A DNA stretch of 64,000 nucleotides, from NCBI RefSeq assembly GCF_900113965.1, contig NZ_FORI01000002.1, positions 124,001 to 188,000 on the forward strand. Direction: 5' to 3'. Below, piece after piece: positions 15,484 through 24,222 of the stretch (positions within the stretch are counted from its first letter, which is position 1; every line of letters begins with the position of its first letter). The notes below the pieces were generated by a model. It was given only the letters and a program-made list of their open reading frames with translations. It did no database searches and was not told the origin of the DNA. Made by a program: the position numbers and the translations under genes. The stretch comes from Treponema bryantii (GTDB taxonomy: Bacteria; Spirochaetota; Spirochaetia; Treponematales; Treponemataceae).

Positions 15484-16860
15484 CTAGTTCTGACTCTGTT
15501 CCATCAATTTTCTATACTTTTCAGAATCAACTCTAAATGCGATTACAGGAGACTGTGCATCTGAATGTTCAATAGCCTGTTCAGCTTCAAGAATAAGACG
15601 GTCACCTGTTACAATTCTTATTGATCTTGAAGAAATACCAATGCGGCAGCTCTTATCATCAATAATATTGCAGATGTCACTGTAAAGCTTGTCTGCCATC
15701 TTCAAAGCTTCATCAACATTCATGCTGATTTTAATTGCAACAATGCAGTCGTCCTTGTGTTCAAAAAGAAGATCCTTAAACTGGAACTGAATTGCAAGAT
15801 AGTTGCAGACATTCTTAAAGAACTCGCTTGTTCTTGGAATGTTTGGAAGCTTTATAATAAAGAGTGCAAGGTCAATTTCTGATGCAGTCGCTCTATCAAT
15901 TTCGTTGTTAAGTCTTGTTGAAAGATATGATTCCCAGCCGATTCCAGTTTCAGGATTAAAGAGTCCTGAAGGTTCGTTTGAATCTGAAGCTTCTGCAGCA
16001 TTTTCTGGAAGTGGGGCAGGTTTAATTTCATCAAGAGGAAGTTTTGCAGGTGCAGCTTCTGTTTCTGTCTGATTTTCAACTGCTGCCTGTTCATCTGTAA
16101 GAGGACCTGCAAGAATTGCCTGAACTTCTTCCGGAGTTACTTCTGTATGTTTTTCTTCGGATTCTGTTTCAGTGTTTTCCTCTGGAGCTGGCTCTTGTTC
16201 AGGTTCATCTGCGGTTTCGGTTACTTCAGACTTTTCTGGTTCTGTAACTTCCTTAGTTTCTTCTGTCTCAGTTACTTCTTCATCTTCTTCAAAAATCTCA
16301 TCATCATTAATAGCTGTTTCTTCAGAGTTTTCTTCCTCTTCTTCAAGAGAAATTACGTCTGACTGTGCTTCTGAAATATTCAGATAAATAATCATGATGA
16401 TTGTGATAATTGTAATAATGAGAATCATCAGGAAAGAGATTCTTGCAAAATAGAAAATTGAATCCGGTCTGATTAAATAAATATTACAGTCAACATTTAC
16501 TGTCTGCTTATTTACATTTACACTTGAAGTAAAAGTTTTTACAAGCCTGGAAATTGTTTCTTCTTTGCTTTTTCCTGTAGGATACAAAACTACAGTTTCG
16601 TTGTTTCGGCGTACCTGAATAAAGGAATAAGCTGCAGCATCGCCAACTGCGTTTTTAATTCCCTGAGCGTAGGCTGGAGTGTTTTCATCCTGCGCATAAC
16701 TTAGTGTTCTTATATCATTAACAAGTTCTGTGAATTTTAATTCTGATTTTTCAAGATTAGTTGAATATTCTTTGTAAAGATTGAAGCCGAAGAATGTAAC
16801 GGAAAAAATAAATACGGCTGCCGCAAAAAATGTGTAAATAACGATAAATCGATTTTTCAT
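15484..16860 (-). CDS. Membrane protein with extracytoplasmic loop and degenerate GGDEF-like domain
   Basis: The 458-residue product has TM1 (about 5-27), an extracytoplasmic stretch of about 105 residues, TM2 (about 136-158), a Glu/Thr-rich linker (about 165-300) and a C-terminal domain starting NPETGIGWESYLSTRLNNE. That domain follows the layout of a diguanylate cyclase (DxLTGL...; FEHKDDCIVAI at the GGDEF hairpin), but the GG(D/E)EF residues are missing, so it should not make c-di-GMP; it may bind nucleotide or protein. It is the last gene of the five-gene minus operon. A TATAAT lies seven bases before the ATG, within the end of the upstream gene, so it may also have its own promoter. Confidence 0.72.
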   Translation of the reverse strand: MKNRFIVIYTFFAAAVFIFSVTFFGFNLYKEYSTNLEKSELKFTELVNDIRTLSYAQDENTPAYAQGIKNAVGDAAAYSFIQVRRNNETVVLYPTGKSKEETISRLVKTFTSSVNVNKQTVNVDCNIYLIRPDSIFYFARISFLMILIITIITIIMIIYLNISEAQSDVISLEEEEENSEETAINDDEIFEEDEEVTETEETKEVTEPEKSEVTETADEPEQEPAPEENTETESEEKHTEVTPEEVQAILAGPLTDEQAAVENQTETEAAPAKLPLDEIKPAPLPENAAEASDSNEPSGLFNPETGIGWESYLSTRLNNEIDRATASEIDLALFIIKLPNIPRTSEFFKNVCNYLAIQFQFKDLLFEHKDDCIVAIKISMNVDEALKMADKLYSDICNIIDDKSCRIGISSRSIRIVTGDRLILEAEQAIEHSDAQSPVIAFRVDSEKYRKLMEQSQN

Positions 16861-16861
16861 A

Positions 16862-18397
16862 TCATATATTATAACTTACAATACTGTCTAAAGCAAGTTT
16901 TACAAATTCCTCATAAGTTTTATTCTTGTAATTTTCATTATTTCTAAGCCATGCGATATAAGGTAAAAGGATGATTTCTATCTCCTGTGTCTCTAAGGTT
17001 TTCAGTTTGTTTATAAAAGTTTTTAGTGAGAAATTAGTGATGGCCGGTGTGAAAAGCCCTTTTGTAAGATCAGTTACTGGAGCTTTACATTCTAGTTTAT
17101 AAATATCATTTTCTTTTGTAAATGTTATGTTTTTTGATAAAAGATATTTTTCAAGTGAGATTCTGTAGGCATCAAGAATCTGAGTCGTTTTTATCTCTTT
17201 TGAAACTTCCTGGAGCTCTGTTCGGAACATAAGCTTAGAATAAGTTTGTTCTGTTTCTTTGAGTTTTGTTGAACTCTGGTTATAAAGCGTGTCTAAATAT
17301 GTTCCGGAAGCATAGGACTTTCCCTTGTGATATGAAAAGTCAGCACCAAGAATTAAAATATTTTTGAAAGCAGACTGAACTGCTAAGTCCACACAGGTAA
17401 TTGTTACAGTTCCCGCCCCGGAAAATAAAAATGGCAGACAATTTTTATTGCTCTCATTAATTGCAGAGGAGAGCGGGTGACCTGAGCAAAAATACATTAC
17501 CTTGTTTCCAGCTTCCAGAATATGTCTTGCGGCCGAGGCGTTTGCGCATAAGTCAAAGGCGTATACTGGAGCAGACGGATCGGCAGAAGGGCCAGACGGT
17601 TGATTGTTTTTGTTATGCAGGAAGTGGTTGTATGAGACGGATTGCCCATCTATCGAGACAATTACATCTGGGACAATATTCTTTTTTAATAAACTCTGTC
17701 CTGCTGTGTCTGTGGAAATTATAAAATATTTTTCCCTGTCTTTTATATCAGACAGTATATTAAGAGTTCTGTCTAAAGAAGGGCCTGCGGCAACAATAAC
17801 TGCAGTTTTATTTATTATAGCAGTCTTGTCGTCTGAAAAAGAATACAGTGAATACTGCTCTGCAAGCTTACAGTTATTCAGAATATTTGAATTCCAGATT
17901 TTTCCAAAGTGCGCCTGAACAGAATAATCTGCAGAAATTACTCCAAGAGTCTTTTTCAGAAGATTATTGATTTCTACAATCTTATCCTGATTTTCGTTTA
18001 TCCATCCACGCTGTTCAATAATCTGCAGGTTACCATATTTTGCTGGAAGATAATTCTGAGTAAGAACACTTTCAAGATTGCTAAGATCTGTAAGCGTAAT
18101 TAAAGGATTTGAGTTAAGCTTTTTTAAAATATCGCTTTGTAAAAGAAAATCAATATCTTCCTTAGTCTGTTCAAATGCAATTATTTTTGCATCCGGGATT
18201 TTTTGATTTAATAATTCAATGAAAACTCCACTTCCAATTCCCGTAATAACAAAAAACTTTAAATCTGAATTAATTGTATTAAAAAGATTTTCTGCATCAC
18301 GCTGAGGATTATAACGTGATTCCATTGTTTTTCCGCTGAGAAAAACTGGTATTTTTGTTCCGTTTTTAGCTTCTTCAAAACTTTTATAAATACTCAT
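16862..18397 (-). CDS. DUF115 / MptE-like (Maf-type) protein
   Basis: The 511-residue product has the PF01973-type core: VIVAAGPSLDRTLNILSDI, then DVIVSIDGQSVSYNHF, then ILGADFSYHKGKSYASGTY. Bacterial members with flanking N- and C-terminal regions are the motility-associated factors (Maf) that act in flagellin glycosylation; archaeal members are pterin pyrophosphokinases. Here a Maf-like role is more likely, since treponemal flagellins are glycosylated, but no sugar-activating genes are adjacent. It starts four bases inside the preceding DUF115 gene (ATGA overlap). A short Ser/Pro-rich insertion (QPSGPSADPSAP) interrupts the conserved core in a more GC-rich patch. Confidence 0.78.
   Translation of the reverse strand: MSIYKSFEEAKNGTKIPVFLSGKTMESRYNPQRDAENLFNTINSDLKFFVITGIGSGVFIELLNQKIPDAKIIAFEQTKEDIDFLLQSDILKKLNSNPLITLTDLSNLESVLTQNYLPAKYGNLQIIEQRGWINENQDKIVEINNLLKKTLGVISADYSVQAHFGKIWNSNILNNCKLAEQYSLYSFSDDKTAIINKTAVIVAAGPSLDRTLNILSDIKDREKYFIISTDTAGQSLLKKNIVPDVIVSIDGQSVSYNHFLHNKNNQPSGPSADPSAPVYAFDLCANASAARHILEAGNKVMYFCSGHPLSSAINESNKNCLPFLFSGAGTVTITCVDLAVQSAFKNILILGADFSYHKGKSYASGTYLDTLYNQSSTKLKETEQTYSKLMFRTELQEVSKEIKTTQILDAYRISLEKYLLSKNITFTKENDIYKLECKAPVTDLTKGLFTPAITNFSLKTFINKLKTLETQEIEIILLPYIAWLRNNENYKNKTYEEFVKLALDSIVSYNI
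16868..16896 (-). promoter_or_regulatory. Internal promoter candidate before the degenerate-GGDEF gene
   Basis: On the minus strand TTGCTT, a 17-base spacer and TATAAT end seven bases before the ATG at 16860, overlapping the last codons of the upstream gene. No ribosome-binding site is present. Confidence 0.45.
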
Positions 18398-19863
18398 GAT
18401 AATATGTCCTCTATCTGAGTTTTAAGTTTTTTCCATTCATTTTCAATTTTTGTTTTGATTTCAGTATTCTGCGGGTAATGTGATAATTGAACAAAATCCA
18501 GTGGAAAAAGATTTTTCTGCCATGTATCTGATTTTATTTTATTAGAAAAAAGCAAAACAGATTTTAAAATATGATTGTTTTCTTGAATGTCGTAACCTGC
18601 CTTTTCTTTAGCACCAGAAGAAGCTGGAATCATTTTTGCAAATGAATTTAAATCAATATCCTGTATCCAGCCAAGAGAGTTCTTTTTATCTTTTTCTTCA
18701 ATAAGACGGAAAACTTTTCTTCCCGGCATATTCAACGGATTATTTATAAACCAGTTTTTGTAGATATCCAAACTACCGTTAGTTAGTTCACTTCTTGTAA
18801 GTCGTGTAGCTTTTGTGTTGATTCTGTTATCACGCAAAGACGAATTAAACTCAAGCTGATTAGGCTGTGCATGCTGATAACCTGTCTGACATGCCATATC
18901 AAGGCCACTAAGATAAATATTTTTAGTACAGTAGTTTGCTGCAAAGAGAAGGGCAGTTCCACTAACAGTTCCGTTTCTTACAGCCTTGTTTGCAATTAAT
19001 TTTTCTTCTTCAATCAGTTCGTTTGAAATCCCATCGCCATAATTTAATGGAATAATATCCAGTTTAGAAAGAAGACTTTTTGGACAATATGCTTCAAGCG
19101 GCATTGCTAAAGGAAGCTTTGTTTTGTATAAAGGTTTAAGATGTTCTCCTGCCCAGTAACCGCCGTCTGTTGTCATACAGATGTCCGGAATAATATTATT
19201 TTCAAGACAAACTGAAATTGCAGAAGAAAGACAGATAATAAAAAACTTATCCTGATTTTCTTTAAGCGTTTTCAAAAATGGAATTAAACTTGGACCTGAA
19301 GAAATAATAACTGCATCTTTATTAATTGGTGAGTTTAAAGTCAAAAGCTTATTGTGATATTTCAAAAAATTACAGCTGTTTAATAACCATTTTTTTTCAA
19401 AATATTGTCTGGTAATTAATAAAGTTTTTGCCCGTTCCATTGAAGCTTTTATTGCAGGCCAGATTTGTTTTTCATATTCAATAAAAATCTGAACAGATGC
19501 CGGCCAGCTGATAAAAACAGATGTTAGTAATTCTTCTTCGTTTAGTTTACTTTCAAGGTAAGCTTCAAAATTATCCTGTTCATAAAAGTTTAGGACAAAA
19601 TCAAAATTGCTGTCATAGGACTTAAAAGCATCTGTATATCTTACAGCTCCAATTTTTATGTCTGGAAATTTCTTTCTCAGTAAATCTGTTATGTAAGATA
19701 AACCAGGTTCTATAATGATAATTGAACTTGCAGAATAAGGAAGGGTAAGATTTTCAACAAAACGTTCGGCTTCTTTTACAGGTGCGTAATTTGAATGAAG
19801 AAAATGACCGTCTATAAGGGCTGTATCTTCTCCATTTTTTGCTTTTTGAATTGTTATCTTCAA
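18394..19863 (-). CDS. DUF115 / MptE-like (Maf-type) protein, second copy
   Basis: The 489-residue product shares the family core with its downstream neighbour: DAVIISSGPSLIPFLKTLK, then DICMTTDGGYWAGEH, then YLSGLDMACQTGYQHAQPN. The N-terminal 170 residues form an extra domain that includes a SAM-like or Rossmann-like IIIEPGLSYITDLL stretch. The pair has diverged strongly, so different acceptors or a heteromeric complex are both possible. Translation starts at TTG 19863 with GGTGGAG upstream. Confidence 0.77.
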   Translation of the reverse strand: MKITIQKAKNGEDTALIDGHFLHSNYAPVKEAERFVENLTLPYSASSIIIIEPGLSYITDLLRKKFPDIKIGAVRYTDAFKSYDSNFDFVLNFYEQDNFEAYLESKLNEEELLTSVFISWPASVQIFIEYEKQIWPAIKASMERAKTLLITRQYFEKKWLLNSCNFLKYHNKLLTLNSPINKDAVIISSGPSLIPFLKTLKENQDKFFIICLSSAISVCLENNIIPDICMTTDGGYWAGEHLKPLYKTKLPLAMPLEAYCPKSLLSKLDIIPLNYGDGISNELIEEEKLIANKAVRNGTVSGTALLFAANYCTKNIYLSGLDMACQTGYQHAQPNQLEFNSSLRDNRINTKATRLTRSELTNGSLDIYKNWFINNPLNMPGRKVFRLIEEKDKKNSLGWIQDIDLNSFAKMIPASSGAKEKAGYDIQENNHILKSVLLFSNKIKSDTWQKNLFPLDFVQLSHYPQNTEIKTKIENEWKKLKTQIEDILS

Positions 19864-19865
19864 AA

Positions 19866-20666
19866 TTACTCCACCTGTAAAAAGGATTGTATTTTCTCGC
19901 AGGAATCTGCTTTATCTACAAAATTAATCTTAAGCTTGTCTGACGCCTCATTAAATAAATCGTTAAGGTTCAAGACAATATGATTTTTGATTAATTCTGT
20001 TGAATATGCTTTTTCTGTAATGAATACAGTTTTTACACTATGCAGATTGCTCTTGATTGTAGTATCAGGAATACTGTATATGCAGGTAAATCTGTTGTAA
20101 GTTTCATTTAAAACTGCTTTTAAGAAATCATCATAATTTACAGAATTATCTTTGTTTTCTGACTGATAAACTTCTTTTACAGCCTGTTCAATATCAACAT
20201 TAAATAACAAAACCTCAGATCCGTTTTTTAATAAAGAATTTAATGTATAGACATTGTTTATATGCTCTGTGCTTTCAATGTTTTCAAAATCTTTAGCTGC
20301 TTCTTCTGAAAGCTTTTCTTTACAGATAAGAATCTGTTCAGAGGAGTTTTTGTAAACTGAAAGTTCTGAAAGTGAGTCTTTAAGATTAAAAGAAAATAAT
20401 TGCAAAAGGGGAGTTAAAGAACTTCCGGAAAGATTATAAATATGTCCGGTTTCTTTACAGATTCCTGCCCAAAAATCAATTGTAGAAGTTGCAGTAAAAA
20501 TTGATTGTGCATCAAAACCTACACTGTTTGTAACAATATAGTTTGATGCATGTTTTTCGAGTAATGCACAGATTTTTAATGAATGCTTGTTTATGAAATC
20601 AGAAAAAGCCAGGCCTGGAATATGTTCTGCTTTATCCAGGTTGCTGGCTCGTGAAAGAAGTCCCAT
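19866..20666 (-). CDS. Protein of unknown function in the DUF115 operon
   Basis: I do not recognise this 266-residue protein. It begins MGLLSRASNLDKAEHIPGLAF, is soluble with no signal or membrane helix, and has alternating helix and strand sequence including a Thr/Ser-rich NSVGFDAQSIFTATSTIDFWAG. The layout, with a shared phrase such as GLAFSDFINKH near the N-terminus, is reminiscent of small regulatory domains seen in spirochaetes next to adenylate-type sensors, but I cannot assign one. It starts one base after the stop of the acidic protein and ends two bases before the second DUF115 gene. Confidence 0.65.
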   Translation of the reverse strand: MGLLSRASNLDKAEHIPGLAFSDFINKHSLKICALLEKHASNYIVTNSVGFDAQSIFTATSTIDFWAGICKETGHIYNLSGSSLTPLLQLFSFNLKDSLSELSVYKNSSEQILICKEKLSEEAAKDFENIESTEHINNVYTLNSLLKNGSEVLLFNVDIEQAVKEVYQSENKDNSVNYDDFLKAVLNETYNRFTCIYSIPDTTIKSNLHSVKTVFITEKAYSTELIKNHIVLNLNDLFNEASDKLKINFVDKADSCEKIQSFLQVE

Positions 20667-20667
20667 A

Positions 20668-23553
20668 TTAAGAAAGTCCTAATTCAGAGAACAACTTCTT
20701 ATATGTTACGAATTCATCTGATTTTGCAAATTCAACAATCTTATCTTCAGGAAGGTTTTCAAGCAGCTGATCCATATAAAGGAGAACTGACTTAATATCC
20801 TGTTTAAGGTCTGCATTTGCAATTGAATCAGAAACACCATCACTTGAGTTCTTATCAAGGTAAGCGAGGTTGCTTTCTGAAAGTGTATTATCAAGATTAT
20901 CAACTTCAGCGAATGAAGGAGCCGCAGGTTCTTCTACAACAGGTTCTTCTACAACTGTTTCTTCTTCAACTTGAGTTTCTTCTACTTCTGGTTCATCTAC
21001 AGCAGTTTCTTCTTCTGGAACATCTTCACTAAGAAGCTTATCTACTGTTGGAATATCATCATCTGCAATTTCAGTTTCAATCTCTGGTTCTACAGTATCA
21101 TCAAAACTGATTTCTTCAGAATCTGGAGTATCATTTACATCATCAGGAAGTTCATCTGGAAGATCCAGTGTGTCTTCTTCCGTTGTTTCTTCTGTTACGA
21201 ATTCAGCTGCTGGTTCTTCATCATCAGTTGTTTCTTTTACAGAATCCATAAAGTCAGAAGAGTTAGATTCTACAAGGAGATCTTCTCCCTTAGGAATTGA
21301 AATCTCATCTGGAAGCTCTTCATTTTCATAAAGCTCATCGTTTCCGTCTGGAATAAACTCGTCGATTTTTGGTTCTTCAAGATTTTCGTCAGAGAAGTCA
21401 AAGCTTTCTGTCTGTTCTTCATCAAATGTGATGTCATCAAGAGAGGTATCTGATTCATCAGAAATTGCATTTTCAATTTCGCTTTCTACAGATTCTTCTT
21501 CATCTTCAGAAACTTCAACTTCTGAATCAATGATAGATTCTTCAATTACTGTAGCATCCGGATTATCTGCAATTTCTTCTATTTCTGTATTTTCTGTTTC
21601 TTCGATATCAACATCAACCGAGTTCTCTTCAAACACCGGTACATCTGTTTCTTCAGTGATTTCTGGTTCACTTTCAACTACAGGCTCTTCGACAGTCTCT
21701 TCTACTGGTTCTTCAACAGCAACTTCGCTAGACTCTGTAATTTCAGGCTCACTCTCAATTACTGCTTCTTCTGAAGCCTCAGTGATTTCTGGTTCTTCTA
21801 CAGTTTCTTCCTCAGTAGTAGCTTCTGCTTCAACAGTATCACCAAACTCGGCTGTGTTCATGATGTTATCAAGCTCATCAAAAGAGAGGGCGATAGTTTC
21901 ATCTTCATCATCTCCGCTAAAGAATCCACCCTTATCTTCTTCTGCCTTTTCTGGATCAATATCATCATTTGAAAGAGCGGCTGCTGCGGCACCAGCTGCA
22001 AGGCCTGCGGCTCCGGCAGCTACAGCAACTGCTGCAGGATTTACTGTATTTTCCTGAGTTTTAATTTCTGCAAGGTTAGTTTTGAGCTTGTTCATTTCAT
22101 CTTTAAGATTAGAAAGCTCAGAAACAATCTGCTGAAGAAGTGAATTGTCAACTGCAGTTGTATTTGCAGGAGTTTCAGGTTCGAGAGGAGCGGCTTCTTC
22201 TAAAGGTTCTTCTTCAACAACATCAGATTTAATTTCATTTACTACAGGAGCAGAAGTTGTGTTTTCGTCTCCAACAGAAAGGTCGTAATCAACAACACTG
22301 TCCTTTTTCTTAGACTCTTCAACATTCTGAACAATTGGTGTTTCTTCTGCATCTGCATCAATACCAAAATCAGAAAGATCTACATCTTCTGTATTGATAT
22401 TTTCTGATGAAGCAACAGATGGGGTAGAGGTCTCTTCTGCAGTAAAGCTTGTACCAAAGTCATCCATTGAAACTTCTTCAGTTTCAACAGTTTCTGTTTC
22501 TTCTGTATCAAAGTCTGCATCATCGTCATCAGAAGAAAGTTCAAGAGAAATATTATCTTCTGTCTGAACACTGTCAGCAGAATCATCAAAACTGATATCC
22601 ATATCAAGTGGAGCTTCGTCTTCAATAACTTCAGCTTCTTTAGCCTCAGCTGGAGCTGATTCAAAAGACTCACCGTCCATAAAGTCATCAAGAGAAAGCT
22701 CTTCAGTATCAGATGATGAAGCCTGTGGCTCAGCACCTGGCTCATAACCGTTATTTCCGGCAGCTACAGATTCATCTGAGAAGCCTCCGTCCATAAAGTC
22801 ATCAAGTGAAATCTCTTCATCATCACCAAAAGAAACTTCTTCTGATTCAGATGCAGGAGCTTCTGTTTCATCAGATTCAAAGGTTACTTCTTCTGTCTGA
22901 GTTTCTGGTTCATCAATATCAAAGCTAACTTCTTCAGTAGCAGTTTCAGAAGTCTCGCCTGATTCTCCAAGGTCAAAACTAACTTCGTCTGTAGATTCAG
23001 ATGGTTCAATTGATTCATCAATATCAAAACTAACTTCTTCTGAAGAGTCTGTGCTTTCATCAATATCAAAATTAAAGTCTTCTGTAGAGATTTCAGGTTC
23101 CGCAGATTCTTCAGCTGCTGTTTCTTCTGTAGTTTCAGTTGAATCTGCAATATCATCAAAATTAATTTCTTCTGAAACTTCTTCAGATTCACTCTCAGTA
23201 GTGTCAGGAATATCAAAATCTCCAAGATCAAGATCATCAGATTCTGAAGGAGCGTCTACCTGTTCTACTTCAAATCCATCTGTAATATTTGCAAGCTCGT
23301 CTGTACTGAGCGTAGTATCATCTTCACTACCAAAATCATCCAGAGCGCTTGAAGCTGCTCCGTCTGGTTCATCTTTGAACATATCAGAAAAGTCGGAGTC
23401 GTCAAAATCTGGTAAATCTAAGCCACCATCGTCAAGATTCAGTTCATCCGATGTGTCTGCAGTGGTCTCGGTATTTTCGCTGTTACCTGTTGAATTTTTG
23501 ACCCAGACACCGTAACTCTCAAGTTCATTTGTATTGTCATCAGATTTACTCAT
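20668..23553 (-). CDS. Very acidic 961-residue repeat protein
   Basis: The protein is dominated by Asp, Glu, Ser and Thr. Short motifs recur: variants of EEVSFDIDES/EP in the N-terminal third and EELSLDDFMDGG/ES at two or three places near residues 250-300. A coiled-coil segment (LQQIVSELSNLKDEMNKLKTNL) is followed by an Ala/Gly/Val-rich stretch of about 25 residues that could insert in a membrane. The last 45 residues (IKSVLLYMDQLLENLPEDKIVEFAKSDEF...) are less acidic and look conserved. No signal peptide is seen. AGGAG precedes the ATG. It is first in the operon, so the DUF115 genes depend on its promoter. Function unknown; scaffold is an inference. Confidence 0.75.
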   Translation of the reverse strand: MSKSDDNTNELESYGVWVKNSTGNSENTETTADTSDELNLDDGGLDLPDFDDSDFSDMFKDEPDGAASSALDDFGSEDDTTLSTDELANITDGFEVEQVDAPSESDDLDLGDFDIPDTTESESEEVSEEINFDDIADSTETTEETAAEESAEPEISTEDFNFDIDESTDSSEEVSFDIDESIEPSESTDEVSFDLGESGETSETATEEVSFDIDEPETQTEEVTFESDETEAPASESEEVSFGDDEEISLDDFMDGGFSDESVAAGNNGYEPGAEPQASSSDTEELSLDDFMDGESFESAPAEAKEAEVIEDEAPLDMDISFDDSADSVQTEDNISLELSSDDDDADFDTEETETVETEEVSMDDFGTSFTAEETSTPSVASSENINTEDVDLSDFGIDADAEETPIVQNVEESKKKDSVVDYDLSVGDENTTSAPVVNEIKSDVVEEEPLEEAAPLEPETPANTTAVDNSLLQQIVSELSNLKDEMNKLKTNLAEIKTQENTVNPAAVAVAAGAAGLAAGAAAAALSNDDIDPEKAEEDKGGFFSGDDEDETIALSFDELDNIMNTAEFGDTVEAEATTEEETVEEPEITEASEEAVIESEPEITESSEVAVEEPVEETVEEPVVESEPEITEETDVPVFEENSVDVDIEETENTEIEEIADNPDATVIEESIIDSEVEVSEDEEESVESEIENAISDESDTSLDDITFDEEQTESFDFSDENLEEPKIDEFIPDGNDELYENEELPDEISIPKGEDLLVESNSSDFMDSVKETTDDEEPAAEFVTEETTEEDTLDLPDELPDDVNDTPDSEEISFDDTVEPEIETEIADDDIPTVDKLLSEDVPEEETAVDEPEVEETQVEEETVVEEPVVEEPAAPSFAEVDNLDNTLSESNLAYLDKNSSDGVSDSIANADLKQDIKSVLLYMDQLLENLPEDKIVEFAKSDEFVTYKKLFSELGLS

Positions 23554-23703
23554 ATAGCTCCTCTCATTCGGATAGTAATATACTCTTTATATATCGGCAT
23601 ATATGGCCAAAAAAAATAGAAATATTTACTATATTTATTTTTTAATTATAACACATGTTTTCATTTCAGAAAACAGAAATTATTACCGATAAATAAATTA
23701 TCT

Positions 23704-24201
23704 ATGAATCGTGCAAAGTATTTAGCAGCAGTTTTTTTTGGAACTTTTATTTACGTTCTCCTTTCTATGACTTTTGGACAGAATAGTCTTCATTGTTATA
23801 ATCAGATGGAAGAACAGAAAAGATTGATTAGTCGTCAGACTACTGAAATTCAGAATATCAACAGCGAGCTTACACTTGAGCTTGCGGCCCTCCAGAATGA
23901 CCGTGCTGTAATTGCTTCATATGCTCATAAACTCGATTATGTAAGTGAAGGGGAGAAACTTGTAAAAATTACAGGTTTACGTCCTGCTCAGACTACTTTG
24001 TATGATACCGGTACAGTTTTGCGCCACGAAGAACCTGAATTCATCTCTGAAAAAATCTGTAAAATTGTAGGTCTTGGTTTTGCACTCTTATTTACATTGA
24101 TTTTCTTTCTTTATGATGTAAGTTGTGGAAATATTATATTGGGAAAGAATAAAAAGCCTATCGTAACAGGTATTCCTGTATACGATCTTCCTCAGGTTTA
24201 A
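23704..24201 (+). CDS. FtsB/DivIC-like septum formation initiator with a second membrane helix
   Basis: The 165-residue product has a TM helix (about 5-24), a heptad-rich coiled coil (about 32-75) and the DivIC/FtsB-type tail IASYAHKLDYVSEGEKLVKI (about 77-96). This is the layout of the bitopic division protein that links FtsL to the FtsQ/DivIB subcomplex. Unlike FtsB it continues into a second TM (about 121-140) and a short cytosolic tail with IPVYDLP. The ATG at 23704 has no Shine-Dalgarno sequence. It is divergent from the acidic-protein operon and converges on the secreted protein gene at 24223. Division role is inferred from architecture. Confidence 0.6.
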   Translation: MNRAKYLAAVFFGTFIYVLLSMTFGQNSLHCYNQMEEQKRLISRQTTEIQNINSELTLELAALQNDRAVIASYAHKLDYVSEGEKLVKITGLRPAQTTLYDTGTVLRHEEPEFISEKICKIVGLGFALLFTLIFFLYDVSCGNIILGKNKKPIVTGIPVYDLPQV

Positions 24202-24222
24202 TAAAATCCTTTGCAATTCAGA

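Noticed and set aside
17565-17605. GC-rich patch encoding QPSGPSADPSAP in a DUF115 gene, as another inserted repeat
   Set aside because: It does not match repeat types A, B or C and has no inverted arms; it may just be a variable loop.
21428-22057. Plus-strand open frame of 209 codons rich in Ser and Val
   Set aside because: It is the exact antisense of the Glu/Ser-rich repeats of the 961-residue protein; the composition is the mirror of GAA/TCT codons and there is no ribosome-binding site.
22400-23250. Short repeats resembling a CRISPR array
   Set aside because: The units vary, are not evenly spaced, and all encode the acidic repeats in one long frame; there are no cas genes.
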